DNA of 47,866 bases from Sphingobacterium bovisgrunnientis (GCF_009829085.1 NZ_WUQY01000031.1:1-47866); one strand, 5' to 3'. Positions 8,975 through 17,407 are shown, numbered from the stretch's first letter. Notes: generated by a model not told the origin, from the sequence alone. Program-made: numbers and translations.

Positions 8975-9271
8975 ATGAAATATTTATTTTTACTAATCAC
9001 GCTAGTTGGTTTTGCTTCATGTGCTAATTCATCCTCTGAAGAAAAACCATTAGAACAATTGGACAAGAAATCAGCTAGAGAGGTAACTTTAAAAACTGTA
9101 ACACAAGGTAATACTGTGCTGCATATCACGACACAACACATTTGGTATAACGGGGAGCAAGTGGCTTCCAAATCGGATACGATCAAAACCGAAGTTGCAC
9201 CAAAAACATGGGGTGCCGTGGATTCAGCAAGCACGTTGAGTAAAGTTCCAATTTTTGTAACAGTACAATAA
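8975..9271 (+). CDS. Small lipoprotein of unknown function, first gene of a ygiB-ygiC-like operon (98 aa)
   Basis: A signal peptide with lipobox (GFASC, Cys16) precedes a short, charged mature part. I recognise no domain. Its stop codon overlaps the next start (TAATG), so translation is coupled to the second lipoprotein and through it to the ATP-grasp gene. The mature protein contains a beta-strand-like TVLHITTQHIWYNGEQV segment. It probably acts in the envelope with the following two proteins; function is unknown. Confidence 0.75.
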   Translation: MKYLFLLITLVGFASCANSSSEEKPLEQLDKKSAREVTLKTVTQGNTVLHITTQHIWYNGEQVASKSDTIKTEVAPKTWGAVDSASTLSKVPIFVTVQ

Positions 9272-9648
9272 TGAGAAAAAATACAACTAGAAATATTCAA
9301 TTGGTATTAATAACGTCGGTATTGGCTTCGTGTGCACAACCAAACGCAAATCAAGCGAATTCGGATAAGCAACGTGTTTTTATGCGTGCGGATTCTACGG
9401 CGCAATATACGGAGGTCACTAACAACTATAATCAAGGCAATGGTGGTGGTATGGGAATGGGCTCATCGTTGCTGTGGTTTATGGCGTTCCGTCACATGGG
9501 CGGTATGTTGGGCTACGCGAATAATAGCCTACATCCGCAATCTGTGGCAGGAACAAATGCGGCAAAAGCTGCTGCTGTGAATGCGCAACGTGGTGGCTTT
9601 GGTAAAAGTGCCGTTTCATCTACACCTAGATCTTCTGCTGGTTCATAA
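9271..9648 (+). CDS. Small Gly/Ala-rich lipoprotein, YgiB-like by position (125 aa)
   Basis: Lipoprotein signal peptide with Cys21 (VLASC). The mature part is low in complexity: Asn/Gln-rich, then a glycine/methionine stretch (QGNGGGMGMGSSLLWFMAFR), then an Ala/Ser/Gly-rich tail. This layout and its place directly before a glutathionylspermidine-synthase-like gene resemble E. coli ygiB before ygiC. The start overlaps the stop of the gene before, and its stop overlaps the start of the gene after, each by one base (TAATG). The resemblance to YgiB (DUF1190) is by context and composition; I see no clear sequence homology. Confidence 0.75.
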   Translation: MRKNTTRNIQLVLITSVLASCAQPNANQANSDKQRVFMRADSTAQYTEVTNNYNQGNGGGMGMGSSLLWFMAFRHMGGMLGYANNSLHPQSVAGTNAAKAAAVNAQRGGFGKSAVSSTPRSSAGS

Positions 9649-10790
9649 TGCAAATTAAGAAATTACGTATTGATCCAAATTGGGAATCACGATTGGAATC
9701 AATAGGCTATGGTTACCACACTTTAGGTGGCGTGCCCTATTGGGTAGATGATTATTACTACGAGATTCGTGCGAAGGATGCTGACCTTATTTACAAGGCA
9801 ACTACTGAGTTGTGGGATATGTGTTTGCAAGCTGTGGAATATATTATTCATAATAAGTTGTACAGCAAATTTCATATTCCTGCATACATGATTCATCATG
9901 TTGAGCGCAGTTGGGAGAATGATGAACCGTCGATTTATGGGCGATTTGACTTTGCATTTGATACCGCGCATAATGAGATCAAAATGTTAGAATTCAATGC
10001 GGATACGCCAACATCTTTATTCGAAACAGGTATTGTGCAATGGTATTGGAAGAATCATTATTTCCCTGAATTGACCGATCAGTTTAACAGTATTCACGAG
10101 CAACTTATTGCGAGTTGGAAAGATCTTCAACCACATCTTAAGGGGGAAATATTGCTTTTTTCTTGTGCAAAGGAAACATTAGAAGATTTGACGAATGTCG
10201 AATATCTGCGTGATACAGCCATTCAAGCAGGTATTCAGACCAAACTTATATACATCGATGATATAGGTTGGGATGGACGTGCATTTGTAGATTTAGAAGG
10301 CGATGAGATAACATCTATATTCAAATTATATCCTTGGGAATGGATGGTGCGCGAGGATTTTGGGTATAACATCGCCAATGATATTAATGAAGCGCAATGG
10401 ATCGAGCCTTCGTGGAAGATGTTGCTGTCTAATAAGGCTATACTTCCGGTATTGTGGGAATTGTTTCCTAATCATCCGTATTTGTTGGCTTCATATTTTG
10501 AAAAACCTTCGTATCTGAAACATTATGTGCGCAAACCTATTCTTTCACGTGAAGGGGCAAATGTAGAGATGTTCTACGATAATCAAATGATATATGATAC
10601 AGAAGGCGAGTATGGGGAAGAGGGATTCATTTATCAAGAGCTAGCAACCTTGCACCGTGAAGAAACGGGCTTTTCTATTATAGGAAGTTGGGTTATCGGT
10701 CAAGAATCTTGCGGTATCTCATTCCGCGAATCGGATATGCCTATTACTACAGACAAAAGCCGATTTATTCCGCATATTATCAAGCATTAA
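9648..10790 (+). CDS. Glutathionylspermidine synthase-like ATP-grasp protein (YgiC family, 380 aa)
   Basis: ATP-grasp ligase homologous to the synthetase half of E. coli Gsp and to YgiC/YjfC. Visible family motifs: SIYGRFDFAFD (about 95-105), LEFNADTPTSLFE (114-126, with the metal-binding Glu/Asn/Asp), the nucleotide-binding VRKPILSREGANV near 298-310, and GSWVIGQESCGISFRES near the C-terminus. There is no amidase domain. Purified YgiC-type proteins have not shown glutathionylspermidine synthesis as far as I recall, so the substrate remains open; a role in ligating an amine to an envelope peptide or protein would fit the two co-translated lipoproteins (inference). The start codon shares a base with the previous stop. 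A strong bidirectional terminator follows. Confidence 0.9.
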   Translation: MQIKKLRIDPNWESRLESIGYGYHTLGGVPYWVDDYYYEIRAKDADLIYKATTELWDMCLQAVEYIIHNKLYSKFHIPAYMIHHVERSWENDEPSIYGRFDFAFDTAHNEIKMLEFNADTPTSLFETGIVQWYWKNHYFPELTDQFNSIHEQLIASWKDLQPHLKGEILLFSCAKETLEDLTNVEYLRDTAIQAGIQTKLIYIDDIGWDGRAFVDLEGDEITSIFKLYPWEWMVREDFGYNIANDINEAQWIEPSWKMLLSNKAILPVLWELFPNHPYLLASYFEKPSYLKHYVRKPILSREGANVEMFYDNQMIYDTEGEYGEEGFIYQELATLHREETGFSIIGSWVIGQESCGISFRESDMPITTDKSRFIPHIIKH

Positions 10791-10800
10791 CTGCTGTCAA

Positions 10801-10838
10801 AAGAAATTCAGAGCCCGAACTTATGCTCTGAATTTCTT
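10801..10838. terminator. Bidirectional terminator between the YgiC-like and AraC genes
   Basis: A perfect 14-bp inverted repeat (10801-10814 with 10825-10838) with a 10-base loop. The right arm and part of the loop contain the last codons of the minus-strand AraC gene. It can serve both converging transcripts. Confidence 0.8.
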
Positions 10839-11717
10839 TATAAATTCTCTCGGCGTGCAGTTATTATGTATTCTAAACTGTTTCGTAAAATAACTGAGTG
10901 AGGTAAATCCTGATGCAAATGCTACAGATGAAATATTATAATCTGGATGCAACAAAAGATTGCGGGCTAAAGCCATTCGTTCGTGTAAAATAAACTCCCC
11001 AGGTGTACGTCTACAATAGGTCTCGAAAAACCGAAATAATGTGCGCTTACTACAATTTCCTATTTCTGTCAATGCATCTATAGCAATAGGCTCCGAAAGA
11101 TTTTCCTTAATGTATTGCTTGACTTTATAGAGTTGGTCATTGACTTGCAGAAAATTCATTTCGTCAATATATTCGTACTGCGCATTGATGATGCGTACCA
11201 AAAAGGATTTTAACAGCAAATCATTCAATGTATGATTTTGTTTGGGTACTTTGGTAAGTTGTAACAATTCATTGAAGGCTCTCGCCAAATCTGAGTTGTT
11301 ATTAAAATGAAAATGTGTGTAGTTCAAATTCCATTCCTTGTCAGGGTATAATAGCTTGAGTGACTCGAGTTGCTGGTTTAGTTTGTCGCTTGGAATTAAT
11401 ATCGTAGCACATTGGACAGGATTGTGCATGTCTGCTTCAGGAAAGTCAGCAAATATGGTCTGTCCTTCTGGCAAAATTAAGGTTGTTCCTGCTTCAAAAG
11501 TGAAGTCTTCCAGCTGCGCTGAATTGACAATCTTTTGTCCACGTATCATAGATGAAATGGAAAGCCCATCGTATTGTATTTGCACCTTTGTTGAAGACTG
11601 AAATGTCTCAAAAATATTGATTTCAAAATCACCACACTGAAATTGCATTCGGTTTTCAAAACCCTGCCTTAAATGTTTTGGGGTGAGTATGGATAATAAA
11701 TCAATATAATGTTTCAT
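10821..11717 (-). CDS. AraC-family transcriptional regulator (298 aa)
   Basis: DNA-binding regulator with an AraC-type double helix-turn-helix at about 190-296, including QYIKENLSEPIAIDALTEIG, the recognition part CSKRTLFRFFETYCRRTPGE, and SVAFASGFTSLSYFTKQFR with the terminal PREFIKKFRA. The N-terminal 180 residues look like the cupin-like sensing domain of the AraC-binding-like type. It is divergent from the GlcG-like gene, with about 116 bases between the starts, so it may control that gene and itself. The effector is unknown. The stop codon is inside the shared terminator hairpin. Confidence 0.92.
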   Translation of the reverse strand: MKHYIDLLSILTPKHLRQGFENRMQFQCGDFEINIFETFQSSTKVQIQYDGLSISSMIRGQKIVNSAQLEDFTFEAGTTLILPEGQTIFADFPEADMHNPVQCATILIPSDKLNQQLESLKLLYPDKEWNLNYTHFHFNNNSDLARAFNELLQLTKVPKQNHTLNDLLLKSFLVRIINAQYEYIDEMNFLQVNDQLYKVKQYIKENLSEPIAIDALTEIGNCSKRTLFRFFETYCRRTPGEFILHERMALARNLLLHPDYNISSVAFASGFTSLSYFTKQFRIHNNCTPREFIKKFRA

Positions 11718-11833
11718 TTCAATAGGTTAGTGTGTCACGATTGTTATAGAAATTGACGCTGTAGTTATATTATGAAGAGTCCTAATTTCTGAACTTTAAT
11801 GTACAATATAATCAAATATAAACAAATCATATT

Positions 11834-12238
11834 ATGAGTAATATAACACTAGCACAAGCGCGTCAAATCATTGATGCCGCTATCAAAAAATCAGAATATT
11901 TGGGTGTAAAAATGAATATTGCTATCGTAGATAGCGGAACGAATTTAGTGGCTTTTAACAAAATGGATGATGCTTGGTTAGGTTCAATAGATATTTCGCA
12001 AAAAAAGGCAAGAACAGCACGTTATTTCAATATGGATACGGGCGTGATTGGTTCCTTATCACAACCAGGTGGCTCTCTTTATAATATTGAGCATTCCAAC
12101 GGCGGATTGATTACGTTTCCAGGAGGGGTATTAATCAAAAATGCTGCTGGGGAAATAATCGGTGCTATCGGTGTGAGTGGAAGCACAGTAGAAGATGATC
12201 ATGCTGTAGCTGCTGCCGGTGCTGAAGCAATTTTATAA
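11834..12238 (+). CDS. GlcG/HbpS-family protein (134 aa)
   Basis: Small cytoplasmic protein of the GlcG/HbpS (DUF336) family, whose members include the heme-binding sensor HbpS and proteins encoded beside glycolate or propanediol genes. The family pattern is clear: [20 protein letters not shown] at 6-25, the [10 protein letters not shown] strand, and the C-terminal [20 protein letters not shown]. There is no signal peptide, unlike extracellular HbpS. It is divergent from the AraC regulator. Its biochemical role in this setting is not known. Confidence 0.88.
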   Translation: MSNITLAQARQIIDAAIKKSEYLGVKMNIAIVDSGTNLVAFNKMDDAWLGSIDISQKKARTARYFNMDTGVIGSLSQPGGSLYNIEHSNGGLITFPGGVLIKNAAGEIIGAIGVSGSTVEDDHAVAAAGAEAIL

Positions 12239-12270
12239 TTAAAATATTTTTTCACACGACTATGCAACCT

Positions 12271-12311
12271 TATGTGTGCTGATTACGTCTTATAAACAAA
12301 CAGCACACATA
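12271..12311. repeat. Perfect 11-bp inverted repeat before a small ORF
   Basis: TATGTGTGCTG (12271-12281) and CAGCACACATA (12301-12311) form an 11-bp stem with a 19-base loop. There is no T run, so it is not a typical terminator. The right arm ends on the first base of the ATG at 12311, so it could be an operator or a translational control hairpin. Confidence 0.55.
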
Positions 12312-12490
12312 TGAAATTGCTCAGATTATATTTTTTAGGTTTTTTACTTTCAATAGAAGGTATATCTTGCATAACTCAATTAACGGAAGAAGATATTGCT
12401 ATATTTTTTACGGATAATTTCGTAGCTATATGTGCGGATTTGATGACCAATGAATTGGTGCAGCAAAGTATCTTAATCCTTCAAGCCTAA
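12311..12490 (+). CDS. Possible very small lipoprotein (59 aa)
   Basis: A 59-codon frame begins MKLLRLYFLGFLLSIEGISC, which reads as a lipoprotein signal peptide with the lipidated cysteine at residue 20, followed by 39 acidic and hydrophobic residues. Its 3' end overlaps the tail of the minus-strand gene at 12473. No homology is recognised. It may be a real small secreted protein or the remnant of a longer one. Confidence 0.35.
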   Translation: MKLLRLYFLGFLLSIEGISCITQLTEEDIAIFFTDNFVAICADLMTNELVQQSILILQA

Positions 12491-12670
12491 CTCAGCAAAT
12501 AACTTTTCGTACTCATCAAACCTATGCTCACGTATCGGACGTATATAGGGTTCAGTTCTAAAATAGAGAAGCAATGCCGGTTGAATTTGTTTGTACTTGT
12601 CTACATATTCATATTTCACCAACTCACCATTCTGAATACGCTGTTTTATTTTGTTGTGATACGGATACAT
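12473..12670 (-). CDS. Conserved-looking small protein of unknown function (65 aa)
   Basis: Short, charged cytoplasmic protein rich in Tyr, Arg and Lys with no signal peptide and no recognised domain; it contains ALLLYFRTEPYIRPIREHRF. It starts five bases behind the stop of the flavoprotein gene upstream on the same strand, so it is almost certainly co-transcribed with it. I have a general recollection of similar small proteins in Bacteroidota genomes but cannot name a family. Confidence 0.65.
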   Translation of the reverse strand: MYPYHNKIKQRIQNGELVKYEYVDKYKQIQPALLLYFRTEPYIRPIREHRFDEYEKLFAELGLKD

Positions 12671-12675
12671 GATTT

Positions 12676-13848
12676 TTATGTTTTTAATTTAAGAATTTGT
12701 TCTGCACAATAATTCCCCATGCTAAAGCAAGCTTGCAACAGGTAGCCCCCTGTAGGCGCTTCCCAATCCAACATCTCACCAATACAGTATACATTCGGGT
12801 ATTTCGCAAGGGCTAATTCTTGATTTAATTCATCAAAGTGCACACCTCCTGCAGTAGAGATCACTTCGTCTATCGGTCTATAACTTTCTACTTGAATGGG
12901 ATATGCTTTGATTGCATTCGCCAAAAGATTTGGATTGGTATAGGTTTCTTTATTTAACCTCTTGAGTAAAGTTAGGATTGCCTTATTAAATTTGAGTTTG
13001 TTCTTCAAAACTTCACTCGTCTTAGGTGAAGTTTTGAAGAATTGTGTAATTGATTCTTCTGAATAATTCGGTTTTAAATCAATATGTATGGTCAGTGGAA
13101 AGGAGTGAGGGCGTGTAAATCTATTCATGTAATAAATAGGACTTCCTTCTATTCCGTAATTTGTAAATACGATTTCTCCTTTTTTGCGTATATCTCCAAA
13201 TCGAACTTCTATATTTTTAAGGACTTGTCCTTCAAGTTCTGCATAGTCTGCTGAGGTATTATATCCCGAGTTTGCTGCAGCTAATGGATTTATTACTATT
13301 CCTTTTTTGGCTAAGACGGGAATCCATTTGGCATCAGAGCCTGTTTTCGACCATGAGCCACCACCCAGTGCAAGAATTAGTCTTGAAAACGCCTTCTCCA
13401 CGTGAGTTCCATTATTGTCCAAAATAACTTTGCTATCTACAAAATCCAAAAACTTATGCGCGTAATGAATTTGCACGCCTAACTGTTGCAATCTGTCCAA
13501 CCAAGCTTGCAGCACTTGAATTGGTTTTATTGACTTTATTGGAAATATTTTGCCCGAACTACCGACATAGGTTTCAATACCTAATTCTCTCAACCATACT
13601 ACTGTTTGTTCATTATCGAAGGATGTAATGATAGGTCGCAATTCTTGCTTATCATACTTGCATACAAATTCGGCTATTGGTTCGCTGTGAGTTAAGTTAA
13701 ATCCCCCATGCCCTGCAACTAGGAATTTACGTGCGGCAGCTTTATTTTGCTCATAAATATGCACTTCTTTTCCTGCTTCAGCAAGTCGCTGAGCAGCCAT
13801 TAATCCCGCAGGACCTGCGCCAATAATTATAATAAGAGCTTTTTGCAT
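12676..13848 (-). CDS. HI0933/BaiN-family FAD-dependent flavoprotein (390 aa)
   Basis: NAD(P)/FAD-dependent oxidoreductase of the HI0933 family (the subgroup I recall as TIGR03862). The N-terminus has the dinucleotide-binding GAGPAGLMAAQRLAEAGKEV motif, then AARKFLVAGHGGFNLTHS, typical of the family. A second FAD-contact region appears as STAGGVHFDELNQ, and the C-terminus has YCIGEMLDWEAPTGGYLLQ. The ATG at 13848 is preferred; a frame extension upstream would need a TTG start. The physiological substrate of this family is mostly unknown. It is followed by a five-base gap and the 65-aa protein, and is divergent from the helicase gene. Confidence 0.9.
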   Translation of the reverse strand: MQKALIIIIGAGPAGLMAAQRLAEAGKEVHIYEQNKAAARKFLVAGHGGFNLTHSEPIAEFVCKYDKQELRPIITSFDNEQTVVWLRELGIETYVGSSGKIFPIKSIKPIQVLQAWLDRLQQLGVQIHYAHKFLDFVDSKVILDNNGTHVEKAFSRLILALGGGSWSKTGSDAKWIPVLAKKGIVINPLAAANSGYNTSADYAELEGQVLKNIEVRFGDIRKKGEIVFTNYGIEGSPIYYMNRFTRPHSFPLTIHIDLKPNYSEESITQFFKTSPKTSEVLKNKLKFNKAILTLLKRLNKETYTNPNLLANAIKAYPIQVESYRPIDEVISTAGGVHFDELNQELALAKYPNVYCIGEMLDWEAPTGGYLLQACFSMGNYCAEQILKLKT

Positions 13849-13957
13849 TGCAGACAAAAATACAATTTTAGAATTGTGATAAAATGAAATAATGAATATT
13901 CTTATGCTTGATAAACGTTATCTCGTTTATTCCACTAAAACTCCGTTTCTTTGCATC

Positions 13958-15865
13958 ATGAACTATTTTGATGAGCAGATTGCTCTTTTGGAAACAGAAA
14001 AACAGGTTGATTTTACATTACATGAAAATTTGTTGTTGCGCAGTTGTTTGCAAGAACGCAGAGTACAAGGTGTAAGTTGGTTTCCAATTGTTTTATCAGG
14101 TAGTGAAATAGGTAGAGGTGACTACCTTACGATTACCATCCAAAGAACTAATTTTTTAGAAGAAGGACATAAATTCCGTTTTGGGATGCCCGTAGCTTTA
14201 TTCTCCAATCATGATCCTTCGGAAGATCGTCTCGAGGGCATTATCAATTATGTGAGTAGAGATACGATGCGCATATCTGTTCGGGTGGATGAATTACCCG
14301 ATTGGACGCGTCGTGGTAAATTGGGTGTGGATCTATTGTTTGATGAGCATTCGTACCGCGAGATGTTTGATGCCCTCAAGGAGGCAAAGCAGCAATTGAT
14401 GGATGTTAAATATTCCAATCTCGTACAGCTATTGGTGCAGGGAAAAGATGGTTTTGATGTTACCATTGCGGATCACTTTTATAGTAACCAAGATTTGAAT
14501 GAAAGTCAAAATGCGGCAATCAATCAGATGTTGAGTCAGAAGCCTTTGGTACTCCTTCATGGCCCTCCGGGGACAGGAAAGACCACGACGTTGATTGCGG
14601 GCATTCATGCTTTATTGAAAGCTGAAAAAAAGCAAATTTTGGTTGTAGCTCCTAGTAATACGGCAGTTGATTTGTTGAGTGAGAGATTAGTTGAAAAAGG
14701 AATAAATGTGCTGCGTATGGGTAATCCAGTTCGTGTTTCCGAACATTTGCAAAAGCTGACACTTGACGCTAAAATGGATAGCCATGCTGCGAATAAAGAA
14801 CGCAAAAATCTAGAGAAGCAAGCACGTGCTTATACCGATATGGCGCATAAGTACAAACGTAGTTTTGGTAAATCAGAGCGCGAACAACGGAAAGCTCTTT
14901 TTGATGAGGCGCGTAAAATTCGTAGAGAAATTGATAAAATACAAGATTACATAATCGATGATGTATTGGATAATGTCGAAGTCATAACAGCTACATTGGT
15001 AGGTTCAAATCATCCAAATATCCGAGCTAGACAATACGAAACTGTAATAATCGATGAGGCTGCTCAATCTCTTGAAGCTGCATGTTGGATTCCGATTTTG
15101 AAAGCCAATAGACTTATCATGGCGGGTGACCATTGTCAACTTCCTCCAACTGTAAAGTCTTCCACAAAGTCGCACGAGGGGTTGTATAATACCTTATTCG
15201 AAAAACTTGTGACACGTTTTCCTTCTGCTGTTTCATTATTGGATGTACAGTACAGGATGAATGCTCAAATCATGCATTATACTTCGCAGGTGTTGTACGA
15301 AGGAAAATTGAGGGCTGCTCCGACAGTGGAAAATTGGAGTTTGCATAATGATTCTAAGCCATTTGTATTTATTGATACGGCTGGTGCAGGGTATGAGGAG
15401 TTAATAGAAGAAAATGCGATTTCAAATAAAGATGAAGCATTATTTCTTTTACGGCATTTGAAGGAATACATTGCTACACTTTCTAAAGAATACAGTACAG
15501 AAGACTTTCCTAAAATTGGCATTATCGCACCGTATCGACAACAGTCACATATTTTGAAGGAGCTAATCTATGCCGATGACTATCTTCAATCTTTTCATTC
15601 TTTTTTACAAATCCATACGATTGATAGTTTTCAAGGGCAAGAGAAGGATATTATTTACATCAGTTTAACAAGAAGCAATTCGAACCAACAAATCGGTTTC
15701 TTGTCGGATATTCGACGAATGAATGTTGCAATGACGCGAGCAAAAAAGAAACTGATTCTCATAGGTGATAGTGGTACTGTGGGGCAACATGATTTCTACA
15801 AGGGCATGCTGGATTATGTGACGTCATTGGATCAGTACCACAGCGTGTGGGAGTGGGCTGAATAA
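13958..15865 (+). CDS. UPF1/IGHMBP2-like superfamily 1B DNA/RNA helicase (635 aa)
   Basis: Stand-alone SF1B helicase of the IGHMBP2/UPF1 type found in most Bacteroidota. The N-terminal beta-rich domain is followed by Walker A HGPPGTGKTTTL (about residues 190-201), Walker B with DEAAQ (VIIDEAAQSLEA), motif III AGDHCQLPPTV, motif IV QYRMN, motif V TIDSFQGQEKDIIYISLTRS and motif VI RMNVAMTRAKKKL. A longer frame opens at 13892, but the protein from ATG 13958 (MNYFDEQIALLETEKQ) matches the usual N-terminus. A TTTCTTTG box ends a few bases before this ATG, so if it is the -7 element the transcript would be almost leaderless; the real promoter may lie further upstream. Confidence 0.93.
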   Translation: MNYFDEQIALLETEKQVDFTLHENLLLRSCLQERRVQGVSWFPIVLSGSEIGRGDYLTITIQRTNFLEEGHKFRFGMPVALFSNHDPSEDRLEGIINYVSRDTMRISVRVDELPDWTRRGKLGVDLLFDEHSYREMFDALKEAKQQLMDVKYSNLVQLLVQGKDGFDVTIADHFYSNQDLNESQNAAINQMLSQKPLVLLHGPPGTGKTTTLIAGIHALLKAEKKQILVVAPSNTAVDLLSERLVEKGINVLRMGNPVRVSEHLQKLTLDAKMDSHAANKERKNLEKQARAYTDMAHKYKRSFGKSEREQRKALFDEARKIRREIDKIQDYIIDDVLDNVEVITATLVGSNHPNIRARQYETVIIDEAAQSLEAACWIPILKANRLIMAGDHCQLPPTVKSSTKSHEGLYNTLFEKLVTRFPSAVSLLDVQYRMNAQIMHYTSQVLYEGKLRAAPTVENWSLHNDSKPFVFIDTAGAGYEELIEENAISNKDEALFLLRHLKEYIATLSKEYSTEDFPKIGIIAPYRQQSHILKELIYADDYLQSFHSFLQIHTIDSFQGQEKDIIYISLTRSNSNQQIGFLSDIRRMNVAMTRAKKKLILIGDSGTVGQHDFYKGMLDYVTSLDQYHSVWEWAE

Positions 15866-15895
15866 CATTACGCGACAATCTTAAGAATTCACTTG

Positions 15896-16078
15896 TTAGT
15901 CTTCATGATTATCAACTTTGTTTGGATTGGGGGGAAGAGGGCTTTTGTCGTTTTCAGGACGTTTGCTTGTATCGCTTTCTACCTTGGTGTTTTCTTCTTT
16001 ATTCTTAGCAAAGTTTTCGTTCTTATACGGATCTTTTTCTGACGAATTTTTGCTGTGCTCTGTATTATTCTTTTTCAT
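15896..16078 (-). CDS. Small hydrophilic, probably disordered protein (60 aa)
   Basis: A 60-residue frame made almost entirely of Lys, Glu, Asn, Asp, Ser and Pro, with no hydrophobic core, no signal peptide and no cysteine. Such short charged, intrinsically disordered proteins are often annotated in Sphingobacteriaceae but have no known function. It is transcribed away from the lipoprotein gene at 16255, with a terminator hairpin between them. It could also be a chance frame, hence the moderate confidence. Confidence 0.5.
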   Translation of the reverse strand: MKKNNTEHSKNSSEKDPYKNENFAKNKEENTKVESDTSKRPENDKSPLPPNPNKVDNHED

Positions 16079-16196
16079 AGTCTAATGTAATGGAATATGA
16101 AAAGAACATTTGTTTCCGAAAATAGTTTATTTCGGAATATGATTCGTGGATATTAATTACTATAAATGACTCTATTTCACTATTTGCGCCAAAATA

Positions 16197-16229
16197 CAAA
16201 TGTCTAATCCTATAGTGATTAGACATTTG
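16197..16229 (-). terminator. Hairpin downstream of the lipoprotein gene at 16255
   Basis: A perfect 13-bp inverted repeat (16197-16209 with 16217-16229) with a 7-base loop, followed on the minus strand by a T-rich stretch. It fits a terminator for the gene that ends at 16255. Confidence 0.65.
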
Positions 16230-16254
16230 TGGGAAACTTTTCAATAAATTTAGA

Positions 16255-16794
16255 CTAAGATTTTTTCAATTTTAAATTGAATGATCCCTCAGAAATTTGT
16301 TTTATAGTATTGTCTGAATTATTTTTTGCTTTGAACTCGAATGTACCTGTTACGTGTGTATCTGTCACCTCAGCTACAGTAACTTTGCCCACTTCGTTAC
16401 CTCCTGTATAGGGTGCTTGCCAAATTTTTACTTGCGACTTCATCGGGTTGCTTAGGTTTACAGTCGTTTCCGTATAGCTCCCAGAAACTGCAATATTGTT
16501 TGAGCCGCCAATAGAATAAACCCCTTTGCCTTCAAAACCATTAATCACAAAGACAAAAGCTTTGCTGTTTGTTCCTGCGGAATTCCCTTGAAGTGTTAAT
16601 GTTCCTACGCGTGTTACCAAGTTAGCTGCGCCAGTTATTGATTTCGTTGTAACCCAATTGCCATCTACTTTGGCTTTGACAACGCCTTCACCTGCACTTG
16701 AATTTCCGCCTTCTGCATCATCTTTTTTACAAGCTGTAAAAGCGAAAAAAGTAGCTACTAAAGCATAGGTCATAAATTGTAATGTTGTTCTCAT
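16255..16794 (-). CDS. Lipoprotein of unknown function (179 aa)
   Basis: Signal peptide with lipobox (FAFTAC, Cys22) and a charged KKDD start to the mature protein, as in many Bacteroidota outer-membrane lipoproteins. The rest is predicted beta-rich: it opens with a VKAKVDGNWVTTKSI strand and has repeating strand patterns up to EGSFNLKLKK. The arrangement resembles the DUF6252-type lipoproteins of this phylum. No catalytic motif is visible. It appears to be a single-gene unit with its own terminator. Confidence 0.8.
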   Translation of the reverse strand: MRTTLQFMTYALVATFFAFTACKKDDAEGGNSSAGEGVVKAKVDGNWVTTKSITGAANLVTRVGTLTLQGNSAGTNSKAFVFVINGFEGKGVYSIGGSNNIAVSGSYTETTVNLSNPMKSQVKIWQAPYTGGNEVGKVTVAEVTDTHVTGTFEFKAKNNSDNTIKQISEGSFNLKLKKS

Positions 16795-16918
16795 ATTTGT
16801 TAGTTTTTGATTTTTTATAAATACCTTTGGTTTATATCAATTAATAATTGCTATACAAATTTGAGATAAGTTTCTTTATGGTTAAATACGCAGTTTGTCG
16901 TATTTTTACTAAAAAACA

Positions 16919-16955
16919 AAAAATCCTCCCATACATTTAAGATAGAAGGATTAAG
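16919..16955 (-). terminator. Possible terminator after the small membrane protein gene
   Basis: On the minus strand AATCC..., a loop of about 20 bases, then GGATTTTTTG. The stem is only about six base pairs but a T run follows directly. Confidence 0.45.
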
Positions 16956-16974
16956 TTTTAGTGAATTTAAAAAT

Positions 16975-17262
16975 CTAACTACCAGCTATTGGAGAGCCAA
17001 ATATTCCTACAGCCATCTCAGCCCATATAAGAAAACCAAGAATTAGTACAACTGCCAAAAATACTAATCTTTGATTCTTTGTTGAAGCTAATTTAAATAC
17101 CAATTCTATACTTAAGCCAACTATTGCAAGGAGTATACCCGCAATTATAAAATCAGACCCTGTCCAGTTTACCTCGCTCGAAAACTGCATGCCAATTAAT
17201 GGCAATAATAATATAAATCCGATCACCGAAAGGATTATTGTTCTTCTTTTGTTCAAGATCAT
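16975..17262 (-). CDS. Small membrane protein with three predicted helices (95 aa)
   Basis: Predicted inner-membrane protein: helices at about 7-25 (TIILSVIGFILLLPLIGMQF), 36-58 (FIIAGILLAIVGLSIELVFK) and 66-88 (LVFLAVVLILGFLIWAEMAV). The second helix carries a Glu. No family is recognised beyond a general likeness to small Bacteroidota membrane proteins. The start at ATG 17262 gives a basic N-terminus (ILNKRR) consistent with a cytoplasmic N-terminal end. It stands alone, upstream of and divergent from purC. Confidence 0.75.
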   Translation of the reverse strand: MILNKRRTIILSVIGFILLLPLIGMQFSSEVNWTGSDFIIAGILLAIVGLSIELVFKLASTKNQRLVFLAVVLILGFLIWAEMAVGIFGSPIAGS

Positions 17263-17399
17263 ATGTATAATGTTTTGTGTTTATTTTTAAATGAAAGTAC
17301 TTTGATATACAAAGTAAGTAATAAATTATTAATTTCAAAAACTTTAGAAAATATTTAACATTTAGCGGCTTAGGGCATAGAATATATAATAGAGTAATT

Positions 17400-17407
17400 T
17401 ATATTTG
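17400..17407 (+). promoter_or_regulatory. Candidate -7 box for purC
   Basis: TATATTTG fits the TAnnTTTG consensus, 53 bases before the purC start. No clear -33 element is seen at the right distance. Confidence 0.35.

Noticed and set aside
9332..9580. Alternative plus-strand frame inside the YgiB-like gene
   Set aside because: The Arg/Cys-rich translation is a shadow of the GC-richer coding frame, without ribosome-binding context.
13892..13957. Extended helicase start
   Set aside because: The added 22 residues do not resemble the family N-terminus, and a promoter-like TTTCTTTG box lies in this stretch.
13958..15865. UPF1-like helicase as part of a defence system
   Set aside because: It is the common stand-alone chromosomal form; neighbours are housekeeping genes with no nuclease, REase or phospholipase partner.
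17153..17338. Minus-strand 61-aa frame near the small membrane protein gene
   Set aside because: It overlaps the membrane protein gene in another frame and has no protein-like composition; the 95-aa frame has three good helices.
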